Below are positions 1 to 6,663 of a stretch of DNA of 15,326 nucleotides, one piece after another. The position numbers and the translations under genes are program-made. The first letter of the stretch is position 1; every line of letters starts with the position of its first letter. The notes beneath the pieces are model-generated. The model saw only the letters and a list, made by a program, of their open reading frames with translations. It did no database searches and was not told the DNA's origin. This DNA comes from CAVQGZ01 sp964356295. Its GTDB lineage: Bacteria > Actinomycetota > Actinomycetes > Jiangellales > Jiangellaceae. The DNA lies in assembly GCA_964356295.1 (NCBI GenBank), contig CAYHHE010000071.1, forward strand, positions 1 through 15,326. The letters run 5' to 3'.

Positions 1-133
1 GTCCATGCCTGTCACGACTCAATGATCCCTGCTCGGGTGGGGGTCTCCAAGGGCTAGGCCTCGTGGGGTTGGCCACGCTGCTACTCGCCCGAGCGGTCCC
101 GTCCGCGATCCCCTCTGTGAGAGCCTGCGCGCT

Positions 134-155
134 GAGTCCGCAAGTGCGGGGACTC
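134..155. other. Small hairpin upstream of the collagen-like gene
   Basis: An inverted repeat of GAGT+CCGC (134-141) with GCGG (146-149) and ACTC (152-155) forms an 8-bp stem, with an AAGT loop and a 2-base bulge. It lies about 60 bases before the TTG start at 214. It could be a leader structure, the terminator of an upstream gene outside the window, or chance in GC-rich DNA. Bases 1-213 otherwise hold no supported gene and no convincing -35/-10 pair. Confidence 0.3.
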
Positions 156-213
156 GCCCGTTCGGTGGACTTGCCGACGAATGCCCGAGCGGTAGCCTCA
201 GCAGGTCGTTCTA

Positions 214-1149
214 TTGGCCGCGATTGACGAGGAGTCGGTCATCTTTGGCAACCCCAGGCTCTCTGCGACGCGGGGGGCCATCAGTGCGACGGCTGCGCTG
301 GTCATCGCAGCCGTCCTGCTGAGCGTCGGCATCGCGGCGGGGTTCGTCGTCACGGCCACCAGCACGCGGGAGCAGACCGAGATCATCGCGCAGGGTGAGC
401 AGGGTCCACCGGGCGAGCCTGGTGAGCCGGGTACGGGTGGGCAGCCGGGCGAGCCCGGGGAGGCGGGTGAACCCGGGTCCGAGGGCCCCGCGGGTCCGCA
501 GGGTGAGACCGGGCCCGCCGGAGCGCAGGGAGAAACGGGCGCCGCGGGTCCGCAGGGCGAGCAGGGCCTCCAGGGCGAGCAGGGCCTCCAGGGCGATCAG
601 GGCCTCCAGGGCGAGCAGGGGCCTCAGGGCGGGCAGGGGCCTCAGGGCGGGCAGGGCCTGTCCGCGTACGAGGTCTGGCTCGCCGCCGGCAACTCCGGAA
701 CGGTTGTTGAGTACCTCGAGTCCTTGCGTGGCCCCCAGGGTGTGCCGGGACCCCCGGGGCCGGAAGGCCCCCAGGGAGGGGTCGGTCCGGCGGGACCGCA
801 GGGACCTCAGGGCGAGAAGGGAGATCCCGGGACGATCTCGACTGCGGTTGTCGGACCCGTGACGAAGGCGGAGCAGGTTGCCGACGGTGACACGATTACC
901 ATCACTGCTCAGTGCGGAGCTGGAGCGACCGTCATCGGCGGTGGCGGTAGCGTGCGGTTCTCCTCGGCCCAGGCCTTCCAGACCGCGAGTCTCACCGGGA
1001 GTTACCCAGACCCGACCACCCAAAGCTGGGTGGTGGAGGCGCGAGCGACAGTCACCGGAAGCCAGACGGTCGAGATGATCCTCAACGCTTACGCGATCTG
1101 TTCGGTGCCTGCGCAGGAGCAGCCATCCCCAGGTCAAGCACTGGGTTAG
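214..1149 (+). CDS. Membrane-anchored collagen-like (Gly-X-Y repeat) protein
   Basis: This 311-residue protein is probably displayed outside the cell. A short cytoplasmic N-terminus is followed by one hydrophobic segment (about residues 23-48) that can act as an uncleaved signal anchor. An uninterrupted run of 30 Gly-X-Y triplets (61-150) comes next, then a 22-residue break beginning AYEVWLAAGNSG and ending EYLESLR. A second run of 11 triplets (173-205) precedes a non-repetitive C-terminal domain (206-311), Gly-rich and beta-like, with two cysteines (C234, C296). The break resembles the SAYE..WL..SL motif seen inside other bacterial collagen-like proteins. Triplets are rich in Glu, Gln and Pro, as expected for prokaryotic triple helices that lack hydroxyproline. 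The start is TTG at 214 with a weak AGG at 203-205; a stop codon at 193-195 limits the frame upstream. The role is unknown; adhesion or a surface fibre is an inference. Confidence 0.85.
   Translation: MAAIDEESVIFGNPRLSATRGAISATAALVIAAVLLSVGIAAGFVVTATSTREQTEIIAQGEQGPPGEPGEPGTGGQPGEPGEAGEPGSEGPAGPQGETGPAGAQGETGAAGPQGEQGLQGEQGLQGDQGLQGEQGPQGGQGPQGGQGLSAYEVWLAAGNSGTVVEYLESLRGPQGVPGPPGPEGPQGGVGPAGPQGPQGEKGDPGTISTAVVGPVTKAEQVADGDTITITAQCGAGATVIGGGGSVRFSSAQAFQTASLTGSYPDPTTQSWVVEARATVTGSQTVEMILNAYAICSVPAQEQPSPGQALG
553..660 (+). repeat. Six 18-bp tandem repeats inside the collagen-like gene
   Basis: Six consecutive 18-base units begin at 553, 571, 589, 607, 625 and 643. The consensus is CAGGGCGAGCAGGGCCTC, with a few substitutions. 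Each unit encodes two Gly-X-Y triplets (GEQGLQ-like, variants GDQ, GPQ and GGQ). The unit length keeps the collagen register, so gain or loss of units would change fibre length without a frameshift. Confidence 0.9.
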
Positions 1150-1155
1150 CCTTCA

Positions 1156-1190
1156 GCATCGGGGCGCCCCGGCGGGGGCGCGTACGATGC
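1156..1190 (+). terminator. Hairpin after the collagen-like gene, probable terminator
   Basis: The stem GCATCG (1156-1161) plus GCGCCCC (1164-1170) pairs with GGGGCGC (1175-1181) and CGATGC (1185-1190). It has a GGCG loop and a small internal loop. It starts 7 bases after the stop at 1147-1149. There is no T-tract, which is common for terminator-like hairpins in high-GC actinobacteria. Confidence 0.55.
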
Positions 1191-1219
1191 GCGCGGTGGT
1201 GCCAGTGCCCGTGCTGTCT

Positions 1220-1246
1220 CCCGCAGCCGACCTGGTCGACTGCGGG
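1220..1246. promoter_or_regulatory. 27-bp near-perfect inverted repeat
   Basis: CCCGCAG (1220-1226) pairs with CTGCGGG (1240-1246), and inside it CGACC (1228-1232) pairs with GGTCG (1234-1238), leaving one C/A mismatch. It lies between the collagen-like gene and the kinase. It could be an operator, a second terminator or a leader RNA structure; the sequence does not decide. Confidence 0.4.
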
Positions 1247-1272
1247 ATTGGTGCTCTCCGAGCACCGAATCC
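1245..1272. promoter_or_regulatory. Second hairpin overlapping the 1220-1246 inverted repeat
   Basis: GGATT (1245-1249) and GGTGCTC (1250-1256) pair with GAGCACC (1260-1266) and AATCC (1268-1272), around a TCC loop with one bulged G. It shares two bases with the hairpin before it, so the two could be mutually exclusive at their edge. Its right arm is also the start of the first direct repeat at 1260. Confidence 0.35.
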
Positions 1273-1318
1273 GCCGTGGATCATCAGTCCAGAGCACCAG
1301 GAGCGCCGTGGATCATCA
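1260..1318. repeat. Pair of 27-bp direct repeats upstream of the sensor kinase
   Basis: Copies at 1260-1286 and 1292-1318 match at 22 of 27 positions. Both begin GAGCACC and end GCCGTGGATCATCA; all mismatches fall in the five bases between. The 32-base period is close to three helical turns, so two bound proteins would lie on the same DNA face. This suggests a tandem operator for the kinase-transporter transcript, but no regulator family is recognised. Confidence 0.45.
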
Positions 1319-1322
1319 TGAG

Positions 1323-1344
1323 TGGGCGCTTCGTGCGGCGCCCA
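1323..1344. other. 7-bp hairpin in the kinase leader
   Basis: TGGGCGC (1323-1329) pairs perfectly with GCGCCCA (1338-1344) around an 8-base loop. It is 46 bases before the kinase start codon and is not followed by a T-tract. Confidence 0.3.
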
Positions 1345-1374
1345 GGGCACAGGAGCGCGGGCCACGGCAGTGCT

Positions 1375-1384
1375 GGGGGAGAGG
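1375..1384 (+). promoter_or_regulatory. Ribosome binding site deciding the kinase start
   Basis: The purine-rich GGGGGAGAGG lies 6 bases before the ATG at 1391. This favours that start over the in-frame GTG at 1322, which would add 23 poorly conserved-looking residues. Confidence 0.6.
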
Positions 1385-1390
1385 CCGCCC

Positions 1391-3150
1391 ATGACGCTGC
1401 CCCGCCTGGAGGAGGAGCCAGGGACTCGCAGGTCACCGACCGTGGGCAGCTTCGGTCGCTGGTGGCCGAGTCGCGACGAACGGATCTTCGTCGCGTTGCG
1501 CTTCGCCTTGCTGATCGGCGGTGTGCTGCTGGCGACCGCGACCGGCAGCCTGAGTCGGCTGCAGTGGTCGTTCGTGTCGCTGCTGCTGGTCGCCATCGTC
1601 GCGTCGGTTCCCGCGAGGGCCGCGAGGACCCCGGGTGCCGCGCTGGTCGAGGCGATGGCCGTCGTGACNNNNNNNNNNNNNNNNNNNNNNNNNNNNNNNN
1701 NNNNNNNNNNNNNNNNNNNNNNNNNNNNNNNNNNNNNNNNNNNNNNNNNNNNNNNNNNNNNNNNNNNNCGAGGGCCGCGAGGACCCCGGGTGCCGCGCTG
1801 GTCGAGGCGATGGCCGTCGTGACGATCGCGACGATCCCGGAACCGGCAGGCGGTCCGGTGCTGGTCTACTGGCTCGCGCCTGGGCTGACCGCCGGGATGC
1901 GCGGTGGCTACCGCTGGAGTCTGGCCAGCACCGCGCTTCCCGTCGTTGCCGGTCTTCTGCTGATCGAGCGCGAGCAGAGCGACTTCGACCCCCTGTCGCT
2001 GGTCAGCCTGGTCCAGTGGGGGGTGCTCTCCCTGGGCCTGGGCCAGATGGGGGCCTGGATCAAGAGGCAGGAGCGACGCGCCGCTGACCCGGTGGCCGAG
2101 TCGTACGGCGAAGCCGTCCGGCTGCTGACCGAGCTCGAGGAGATCTCCCGGAGACTGCCGACAGGGCTGGACGTCGGGACGATGGCACAGGGCTTGCTCG
2201 AGGAGATGATCAGTCTGGTGCCTGCGGAGCGCGGTGCCGTGGTGGCACGAGACCAGTCCGGCGAGTTCATCCCGGTCGCCGGCACGCCTGTCACTACCGG
2301 GGAGTGGATGCCAGACGACCTCGACGTCGAGGCGTGGCTGCTGCTGAGCGACTCCGAGGAGCCCCTCGCCCTCGGTGGCTCCGACGGCCGGTCCGTCGTC
2401 GTGCCGCTGCGGGTCGGTCAGCGGCTGGTCGGGTTCGTGATGCTGCTCCAGCCGAGCGGAGACCTCGACCCGGTGCAGGTCGAACGAGTGATGAAGACCG
2501 CTGCGCAGGGCGCCGTACCGCTGGAGGCGGCACTGCTCTTCGACGCGGTACGCCATCTGGCCACCAGCGAGGAGCGTGGCCGCATCGCCCGAGAGATCCA
2601 CGACGGCATCGCACAAGACATCGCCTTCCTGGGGTACGCCGCGGACGAGATCGTGGATGTGGCTGACGAAGGTCCGGTGCACGAGCTGGCTCTCGAGCTC
2701 CGCAAGCAGATCACCCGCGTGGTCGCTGAGCTGCGGATGTCGGTGTACGCATGGCGTGAGCAGGCGCCGACCAGCCACACCCTGGGCACTGGCATCAGCG
2801 ACTACGCTCGACGGATGTTCGACACCGACGAGGCCAAGGTGCACGTCGTGCTGGACGAGTCGGCGCGACGCCTGCGACCAGGCATCGAGGCCGAGGTGCT
2901 GCGCATCGCGCAGGAGGCGCTGACCAACGCCCGCCGGCACGCGGACGCGAAGAACCTCTGGGTGACCTGCCGGGTCGCCAGCCCGCACGCGGTCATCACG
3001 ATCGAGGACGACGGTGTGGGTCTGACCGGCCAGAAGCGTCCGGACAGCTTCGGGCTCGAGATCATGTCGGAGCGGGCCCGCAAGATCAATGCCGACCTGA
3101 GGTTCGAGCCGCGTCCGGGCGGTGGGACGATTGTGCGGCTGATCCTCTGA
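1391..3150 (+). CDS. Membrane GAF-domain sensor histidine kinase (HisKA_3 type), interrupted by gap 1
   Basis: This is the sensor of a NarL/LuxR-type two-component system: it autophosphorylates a histidine and passes the phosphate to a response regulator. With the artefactual 155 bases removed (see 1614-1823) it reads as 534 residues. About six hydrophobic segments span residues 32-172. A GAF-like domain follows at about 195-325. The dimerisation/phosphoacceptor helix has RIAREIHDGIAQ with H352. The ATPase domain shows the N-box (ALTNARRHADA, N461) and the G1 box DDGVGL (488-493), and ends GGGTIVRLIL. The gene ends 24 bases before the transporter at 3175 and is probably co-transcribed with it. 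No response regulator is in the window, so the partner must be encoded elsewhere. The signal is unknown. Confidence 0.85.
1614..1823. other. Assembly gap 1: 100 N flanked by a duplicated 55-mer
   Basis: Bases 1614-1668 and 1769-1823 are identical (55 bases) and enclose exactly 100 N (1669-1768). The frame starting at 1391 enters the gap and a different frame leaves it; removing 155 bases makes them the same frame. This is best read as two contigs that overlap by 55 bases but were scaffolded instead of merged. Confidence 0.93.
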
Positions 3151-3174
3151 CCCGCGACTGACCTAGAGGCCGCC

Positions 3175-4116
3175 ATGAAGCCCCAACGCAGGGCGCCCTC
3201 CCAGAAAGAGACCGACCTCAGGGCCTTTGCGTGGCTGTCCATCGCCGCTGCGGTCGTCACGATCGCCCTGAAGTCGGTCGCGGCGTGGGTGACCGGATCG
3301 GTGGGTCTGCTCTCGGACGCGTTCGAGTCGGCGGTCAACCTCGTGGCCGCGGTCGTCGCGCTGATCGCGCTGGGAGCGGCCGCGCGCCCGCCGGACCACC
3401 GTCATCCGTTCGGCAGAGGCAAGGCCGAGTACCTCTCGGCGGGGACGGAAGGCGGCATGATCTTCGTCGCCGCGGTGGCGATCGTCTGGACGGCGATCGA
3501 GCGGTTGATCACCCCCCAGCCGGTGGAGCAGTTCGGCGTCGGCCTGCTCATATCGTCGGCCGCTACCGTGATCAACCTGGTCGTCGGTCTGACGCTCATC
3601 CGCCAGGGCCGCAGACATCGGTCCATCACCCTGGAGGCCGACGGCAAGCACCTGCTCACCGACGTGTGGACCTCGGTGGGCGTGCTGGTCGGTGTCGGCG
3701 TGGTCGCGCTGACAGGCTGGAACCGCCTCGACCCGATCCTCGCTCTCGCCGTCGGGATCAACATCCTCGTCACCGGCTTCGGGCTGCTGCGACGCTCCGG
3801 GGCCGGTCTGCTCGACGTGGCGTTGCCGGCGGCCGACCAGGACAGGATCGCCGCAGTGCTCCGCCGGTACCAGGAAAGTGGCATCACGTTCCACGCCCTG
3901 CGCACCCGCGAGGCGGGCCGCCAGAGGTTCGTCTACGTCCACGTCCTGGTGCCTGGCGCCTGGACGGTGCAGCAGGGGCACGACCTGCTGGAAGAGCTGG
4001 AGCGGGACATAGCCGTGGCGCTGCCCGGCGTGACGACGTTCACCCATCTGGAGCCGCTGGAGGACCCAGCCTCCCACGCCGACCAGCATCTGGGGGACGC
4101 GCGCTTTCGTGAGTAG
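3175..4116 (+). CDS. Cation diffusion facilitator (CDF) family metal transporter
   Basis: This is a 313-residue inner-membrane antiporter of the CDF family, which exports divalent metals such as Zn, Fe, Mn or Co in exchange for protons. Several hydrophobic segments fill residues 15-215. The second has SDAFES..N (D48, E51, N55). The fifth is preceded by ADGKH and gives the HxxxD pair H159/D163, one side of the transport site. The loop DHRHPFGRGKAEY keeps H77 but has Arg at 81, where the family usually has His (HPxGHGKAE). The C-terminal cytoplasmic domain (about 220-313) has the usual GxxxxHxLRTR and His-rich end. The start ATG follows AGAGG at 3165-3169. It ends 8 bases from the convergent stress-protein gene. 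The metal cannot be assigned. Confidence 0.88.
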   Translation: MKPQRRAPSQKETDLRAFAWLSIAAAVVTIALKSVAAWVTGSVGLLSDAFESAVNLVAAVVALIALGAAARPPDHRHPFGRGKAEYLSAGTEGGMIFVAAVAIVWTAIERLITPQPVEQFGVGLLISSAATVINLVVGLTLIRQGRRHRSITLEADGKHLLTDVWTSVGVLVGVGVVALTGWNRLDPILALAVGINILVTGFGLLRRSGAGLLDVALPAADQDRIAAVLRRYQESGITFHALRTREAGRQRFVYVHVLVPGAWTVQQGHDLLEELERDIAVALPGVTTFTHLEPLEDPASHADQHLGDARFRE

Positions 4117-4124
4117 CCGGGCGG

Positions 4125-4595
4125 TCAGCGCGGCTCGGCAGGGGCGCTGCCGTCGGCAGGGACCACGAGGACGGGCTGCTCGGCGAACTCCAGCACCTGC
4201 CGCACCTCCGAGCCGACGTAGGGCTGCCCGGCGGCGCGGCGGTCCGAGCGACCGATGACGATGACATCGGGCCGGTAGGCGCGCGCCTCGTCCAGGATGC
4301 AACGCGCGGGTTCGCCCATCAAAGCGGTGGTCTCCGTCTCCACGTCGCGGGCCAGGCCGAGCTCCACGACGTAGCGCAGCACAGCGGTCTGACCACCGCC
4401 ACGCCGAGCGCGCAGAGCGTCGGAGGACTCGAGGTGACCGGGAAGCCCGGCCAGGGCAGCCTCGAGGCGTCCGTCGAGCAGCACCGTCGTCGCGCGCACC
4501 GAAGCGCCGCAGACCCGGGCCAGGTCCATCGCGACCCGTGCCGCCGCGAGCCCAGCCGGGGAGTCGTCGACTGCGACCAGTATCCGTGTGATCAT
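4125..4595 (-). CDS. Universal stress protein (UspA family), tenth cistron of the ATPase operon
   Basis: This is a 156-residue single-domain cytoplasmic USP. It has the N-terminal beta strand and acidic pair (RILVAVDDS, D10/D11) and the C-terminal half GEPARCILDEA, then DVIVIGRSD and PVLVVP. The nucleotide-binding signature G-x2-G-x9-G-S is present with exact spacing as G115-x2-D118-x9-G128-S129, so the second glycine is replaced by Asp. That may weaken or alter ATP binding. The ATG overlaps the subunit D stop as ATGA (4592-4595), which implies coupled translation with the ATPase. USPs of this kind are often induced by hypoxia or stationary phase in actinobacteria; a regulatory or protective role for the ATPase is an inference. 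Confidence 0.9.
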   Translation of the reverse strand: MITRILVAVDDSPAGLAAARVAMDLARVCGASVRATTVLLDGRLEAALAGLPGHLESSDALRARRGGGQTAVLRYVVELGLARDVETETTALMGEPARCILDEARAYRPDVIVIGRSDRRAAGQPYVGSEVRQVLEFAEQPVLVVPADGSAPAEPR

Positions 4596-5257
4596 GCCTG
4601 CGTCCCTCCCACCTCCGAGGGTCCTGGTGCGCGTCGGCTGCCCGGAGCACCCCGGCCGGCCCCTCGTCGCATCCGCACCCCGTCCTCGCGCTCCTGCTCC
4701 TCCAGGGTCTCGCTGAGCCGGCGGTGTGCCTCGTCCAGGCGCGGGATCCACCGCTTCTCGATGGCCCGCAGCCGCCGTCGCGTGGCCGCGACCTCGGACT
4801 GGACGGCCTGCAGCGCTGCCGTGGCGACCGCGTGCGCAGCGGCGGTGTCGAGTGCCTCCCGGTAGGCCAGGCGGGCCTGGATCAGGGCCGAGTTGTCCGC
4901 GGTGGCTGCATCGGGCGCGGGCTCCGGCAGGTGCAGCAGCGCCCGCTCCGGGTAGTGGACTCCCATGGTCGTGGCCCAGGCGATGTCGACGGTGGCCGGC
5001 CGGGCATCGGTGGCAAGGCGCAGGCCGCGTTGGCCGCTGAGCAGCACGGCGCGCCGCATCCATCGCTCGGCCTCCTCGACCGCAGCCACCCAGGCACGCT
5101 CGGTCCGCGTGACCAGCAGGGCGAAGCGCTGCTCCTCTGCCGCCAGGATCCGCAGCTTGGACTCCAGCAGGCCGGCTCCGCGCTGCGCTACCTCGCCCCG
5201 ACGACGTAACCAGACCCGGCCCGCCCGTCCCGGCGGCTGCCCGCGGATCGTGTTCAC
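4592..5257 (-). CDS. atpD: V/A-type ATPase subunit D (central rotor shaft)
   Basis: This 221-residue, largely helical protein forms the rotating coiled-coil shaft inside the A3B3 head, linking ATP hydrolysis or synthesis to the membrane ring. The N-terminal helix (LLESKLRILAAEEQ, about residues 28-60) and C-terminal helix (EVAATRRRLRAIEKRWIPRL, about 155-190) are typical of family D, which is usually 200-215 residues. The start is GTG at 5257, sharing GTGA with the subunit B stop. The end is a low-complexity Gly/Arg/Pro tail (about 195-221) that looks unstructured. Note that in F-type nomenclature atpD means the beta subunit; here it is the V-type D. Confidence 0.88.
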   Translation of the reverse strand: MNTIRGQPPGRAGRVWLRRRGEVAQRGAGLLESKLRILAAEEQRFALLVTRTERAWVAAVEEAERWMRRAVLLSGQRGLRLATDARPATVDIAWATTMGVHYPERALLHLPEPAPDAATADNSALIQARLAYREALDTAAAHAVATAALQAVQSEVAATRRRLRAIEKRWIPRLDEAHRRLSETLEEQEREDGVRMRRGAGRGAPGSRRAPGPSEVGGTQA

Positions 5258-6663
5258 GAGGCCGCCCTCCCGTCGCTGGGAGGATGCCCCGGCAGGTGCG
5301 CCGCCGCCTGCTCGGGTGTCACCATGGTCAGCTCCCGGCGAGGCAGGACGGCCAGTGCTGCCCAGATCCCGTCCAGGGTGGCGGTCAGCGATCGGTTCTC
5401 CGAGGGTGCCTGGTTGATGAGGTCGGCGTGCAGCCGCTCCTCGAAGGCCACGAACATCCGGTCGGTCTGGCTCAGCGCCTCCTCCCCGACCAGGTCGGCC
5501 AGCTCCCGGGCCTGCCGCGCCCGAGCGAGTGCGGCCAGTGCCTGGGAGGCGACGTCGAGGTGGTCCGGCCGGGTGCGCCCGGCGCCGACACCCTTGCGCA
5601 TCAGCCGCGACAGCGAGCCGAGCAGGTCGACGGGCGGGTAGACGTTGCGGGCGGCGAGGTCCGCGGACAGCACCACCTGCCCCTCGGTGATGTACCCGGT
5701 CAGGTCGGGGACCGGGTGGGTGATGTCGCCGGCGGGCATGGTGAGGAATGGCAGCACGGTCACCGAACCGGGCTGGCCGCGGATCCGGCCGCAGCGCTCG
5801 TACAGCGAGGCGAGGTCGCTGTAGAGGTAGCCCGGGTAGGCCCGTCGGGCCGGGATCTCGCCTCGGGTGGAGGAGACCTCCCGAAGTGCCTCGGCGTAGC
5901 TGGTCATGTCGCCCATGACGACGAGCACGTGACGTCCCTCGACGAACGCCAGGTGCTCGGCGACGGTGAGGGCCAGCCTCGGGGTCAGCAGCCGTTCGAT
6001 GACGGGGTCGTCGGCCAGGTTGAGGAACGTGACGAGCTCGCCAGCAGCCGATCGCTCCTCTAGGGCGTCCCGGACCGACGCCGCGTCGGCGTGCGTGAGT
6101 CCCATGGCGGCGAACACGACGCTGAACGGCTCCCCCCCGGCGGAGGCCTGCGCGGCGATCTGGGTGGCCATCGCCAGATGCGGCAGCCCGGCAACGGAGA
6201 AGATCGGCAGCTTCTGCCCGCGCACCAGCGTCGCGAACCCGTCGATCGCCGACACCCCGGTCAGGACGGGCTCCGCCGGCGGCTCGCGGAGCAGGGGGTT
6301 CATCGGCAGGCCGAGGGTGGGGGAGGACTGCGCAGCGAGCACCGGCGGACCGCCGTCGATCGGGTCCCCGCGGCCGTTGCACACCCGCCCGAGCCAGGCC
6401 GGCCCCACGGGGATGCGCAGCGGCCCACCGGAGAACACGACGCTGGTGCGATCCGGGTCGATCCCGTCGGTCCCCTCGAACACCTCGAGGACGGCCAGGT
6501 CGTGGTCGACCTCCAGCACAAGCCCGTGCCTGGACGCGGCGGAGTCCACCCGGACGACCACGAACTCGTCCCATCCGACGCCGTCCACGCCCTGCACGAC
6601 GATGAGCGGGTCGCGGACCTCGGACACCCCGGTGTGCTCGACCCGACCCCAGGCGGTCGTCAC
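5254..6663 (-). CDS. atpB: V/A-type ATPase subunit B (non-catalytic head subunit)
   Basis: This 469-residue protein is a usual length for the family. It alternates with A in the soluble head. It lacks a Walker A P-loop: the equivalent place reads RGQKLPIFSVAGLPHLAM, the B-type sequence. Other family landmarks are GRVCNGRGDPIDGGPP, the MNPLLREPP segment, MGDMTSYAEALREVS and PGYLYSDLASLYERCGRI. The conserved arginine finger that reaches into the A site is R353 in GSLSRLMRKGVG. The GTG start at 6663 overlaps the subunit A stop as GTGA. Confidence 0.95.
   Translation of the reverse strand: MTTAWGRVEHTGVSEVRDPLIVVQGVDGVGWDEFVVVRVDSAASRHGLVLEVDHDLAVLEVFEGTDGIDPDRTSVVFSGGPLRIPVGPAWLGRVCNGRGDPIDGGPPVLAAQSSPTLGLPMNPLLREPPAEPVLTGVSAIDGFATLVRGQKLPIFSVAGLPHLAMATQIAAQASAGGEPFSVVFAAMGLTHADAASVRDALEERSAAGELVTFLNLADDPVIERLLTPRLALTVAEHLAFVEGRHVLVVMGDMTSYAEALREVSSTRGEIPARRAYPGYLYSDLASLYERCGRIRGQPGSVTVLPFLTMPAGDITHPVPDLTGYITEGQVVLSADLAARNVYPPVDLLGSLSRLMRKGVGAGRTRPDHLDVASQALAALARARQARELADLVGEEALSQTDRMFVAFEERLHADLINQAPSENRSLTATLDGIWAALAVLPRRELTMVTPEQAAAHLPGHPPSDGRAAS

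Noticed and set aside
211..1137. Long minus-strand open frame opposite the collagen-like gene
   Set aside because: It mirrors the Gly-X-Y repeat codon pattern and gives Leu/Arg-rich low-complexity protein with no recognisable domain; it is a GC-rich shadow.
1614..1823. True tandem duplication or inserted element flanked by 55-bp repeats
   Set aside because: The same 55-base size and 100 N spacing occur at two unrelated loci, and both genes become intact on removal, which fits an assembly artefact.
1276..3150. A 624-residue kinase starting at 1276 and reading through the N run
   Set aside because: The part before the gap is in the wrong frame and lacks membrane segments; the frame from 1391 carries them and joins correctly once 155 bases are removed.
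4111..4135. Bidirectional terminator between the convergent CDF and USP genes
   Set aside because: Only a 5-bp inverted repeat (AGCCG/CGGCT) with an 11-base loop is visible, inside coding sequence; too weak to call.
4592..6574. A 660-residue extended subunit D or fusion with B
   Set aside because: The upstream portion is an out-of-frame translation of subunit B; the GTG at 5257 with a GTGA overlap is a clear start.
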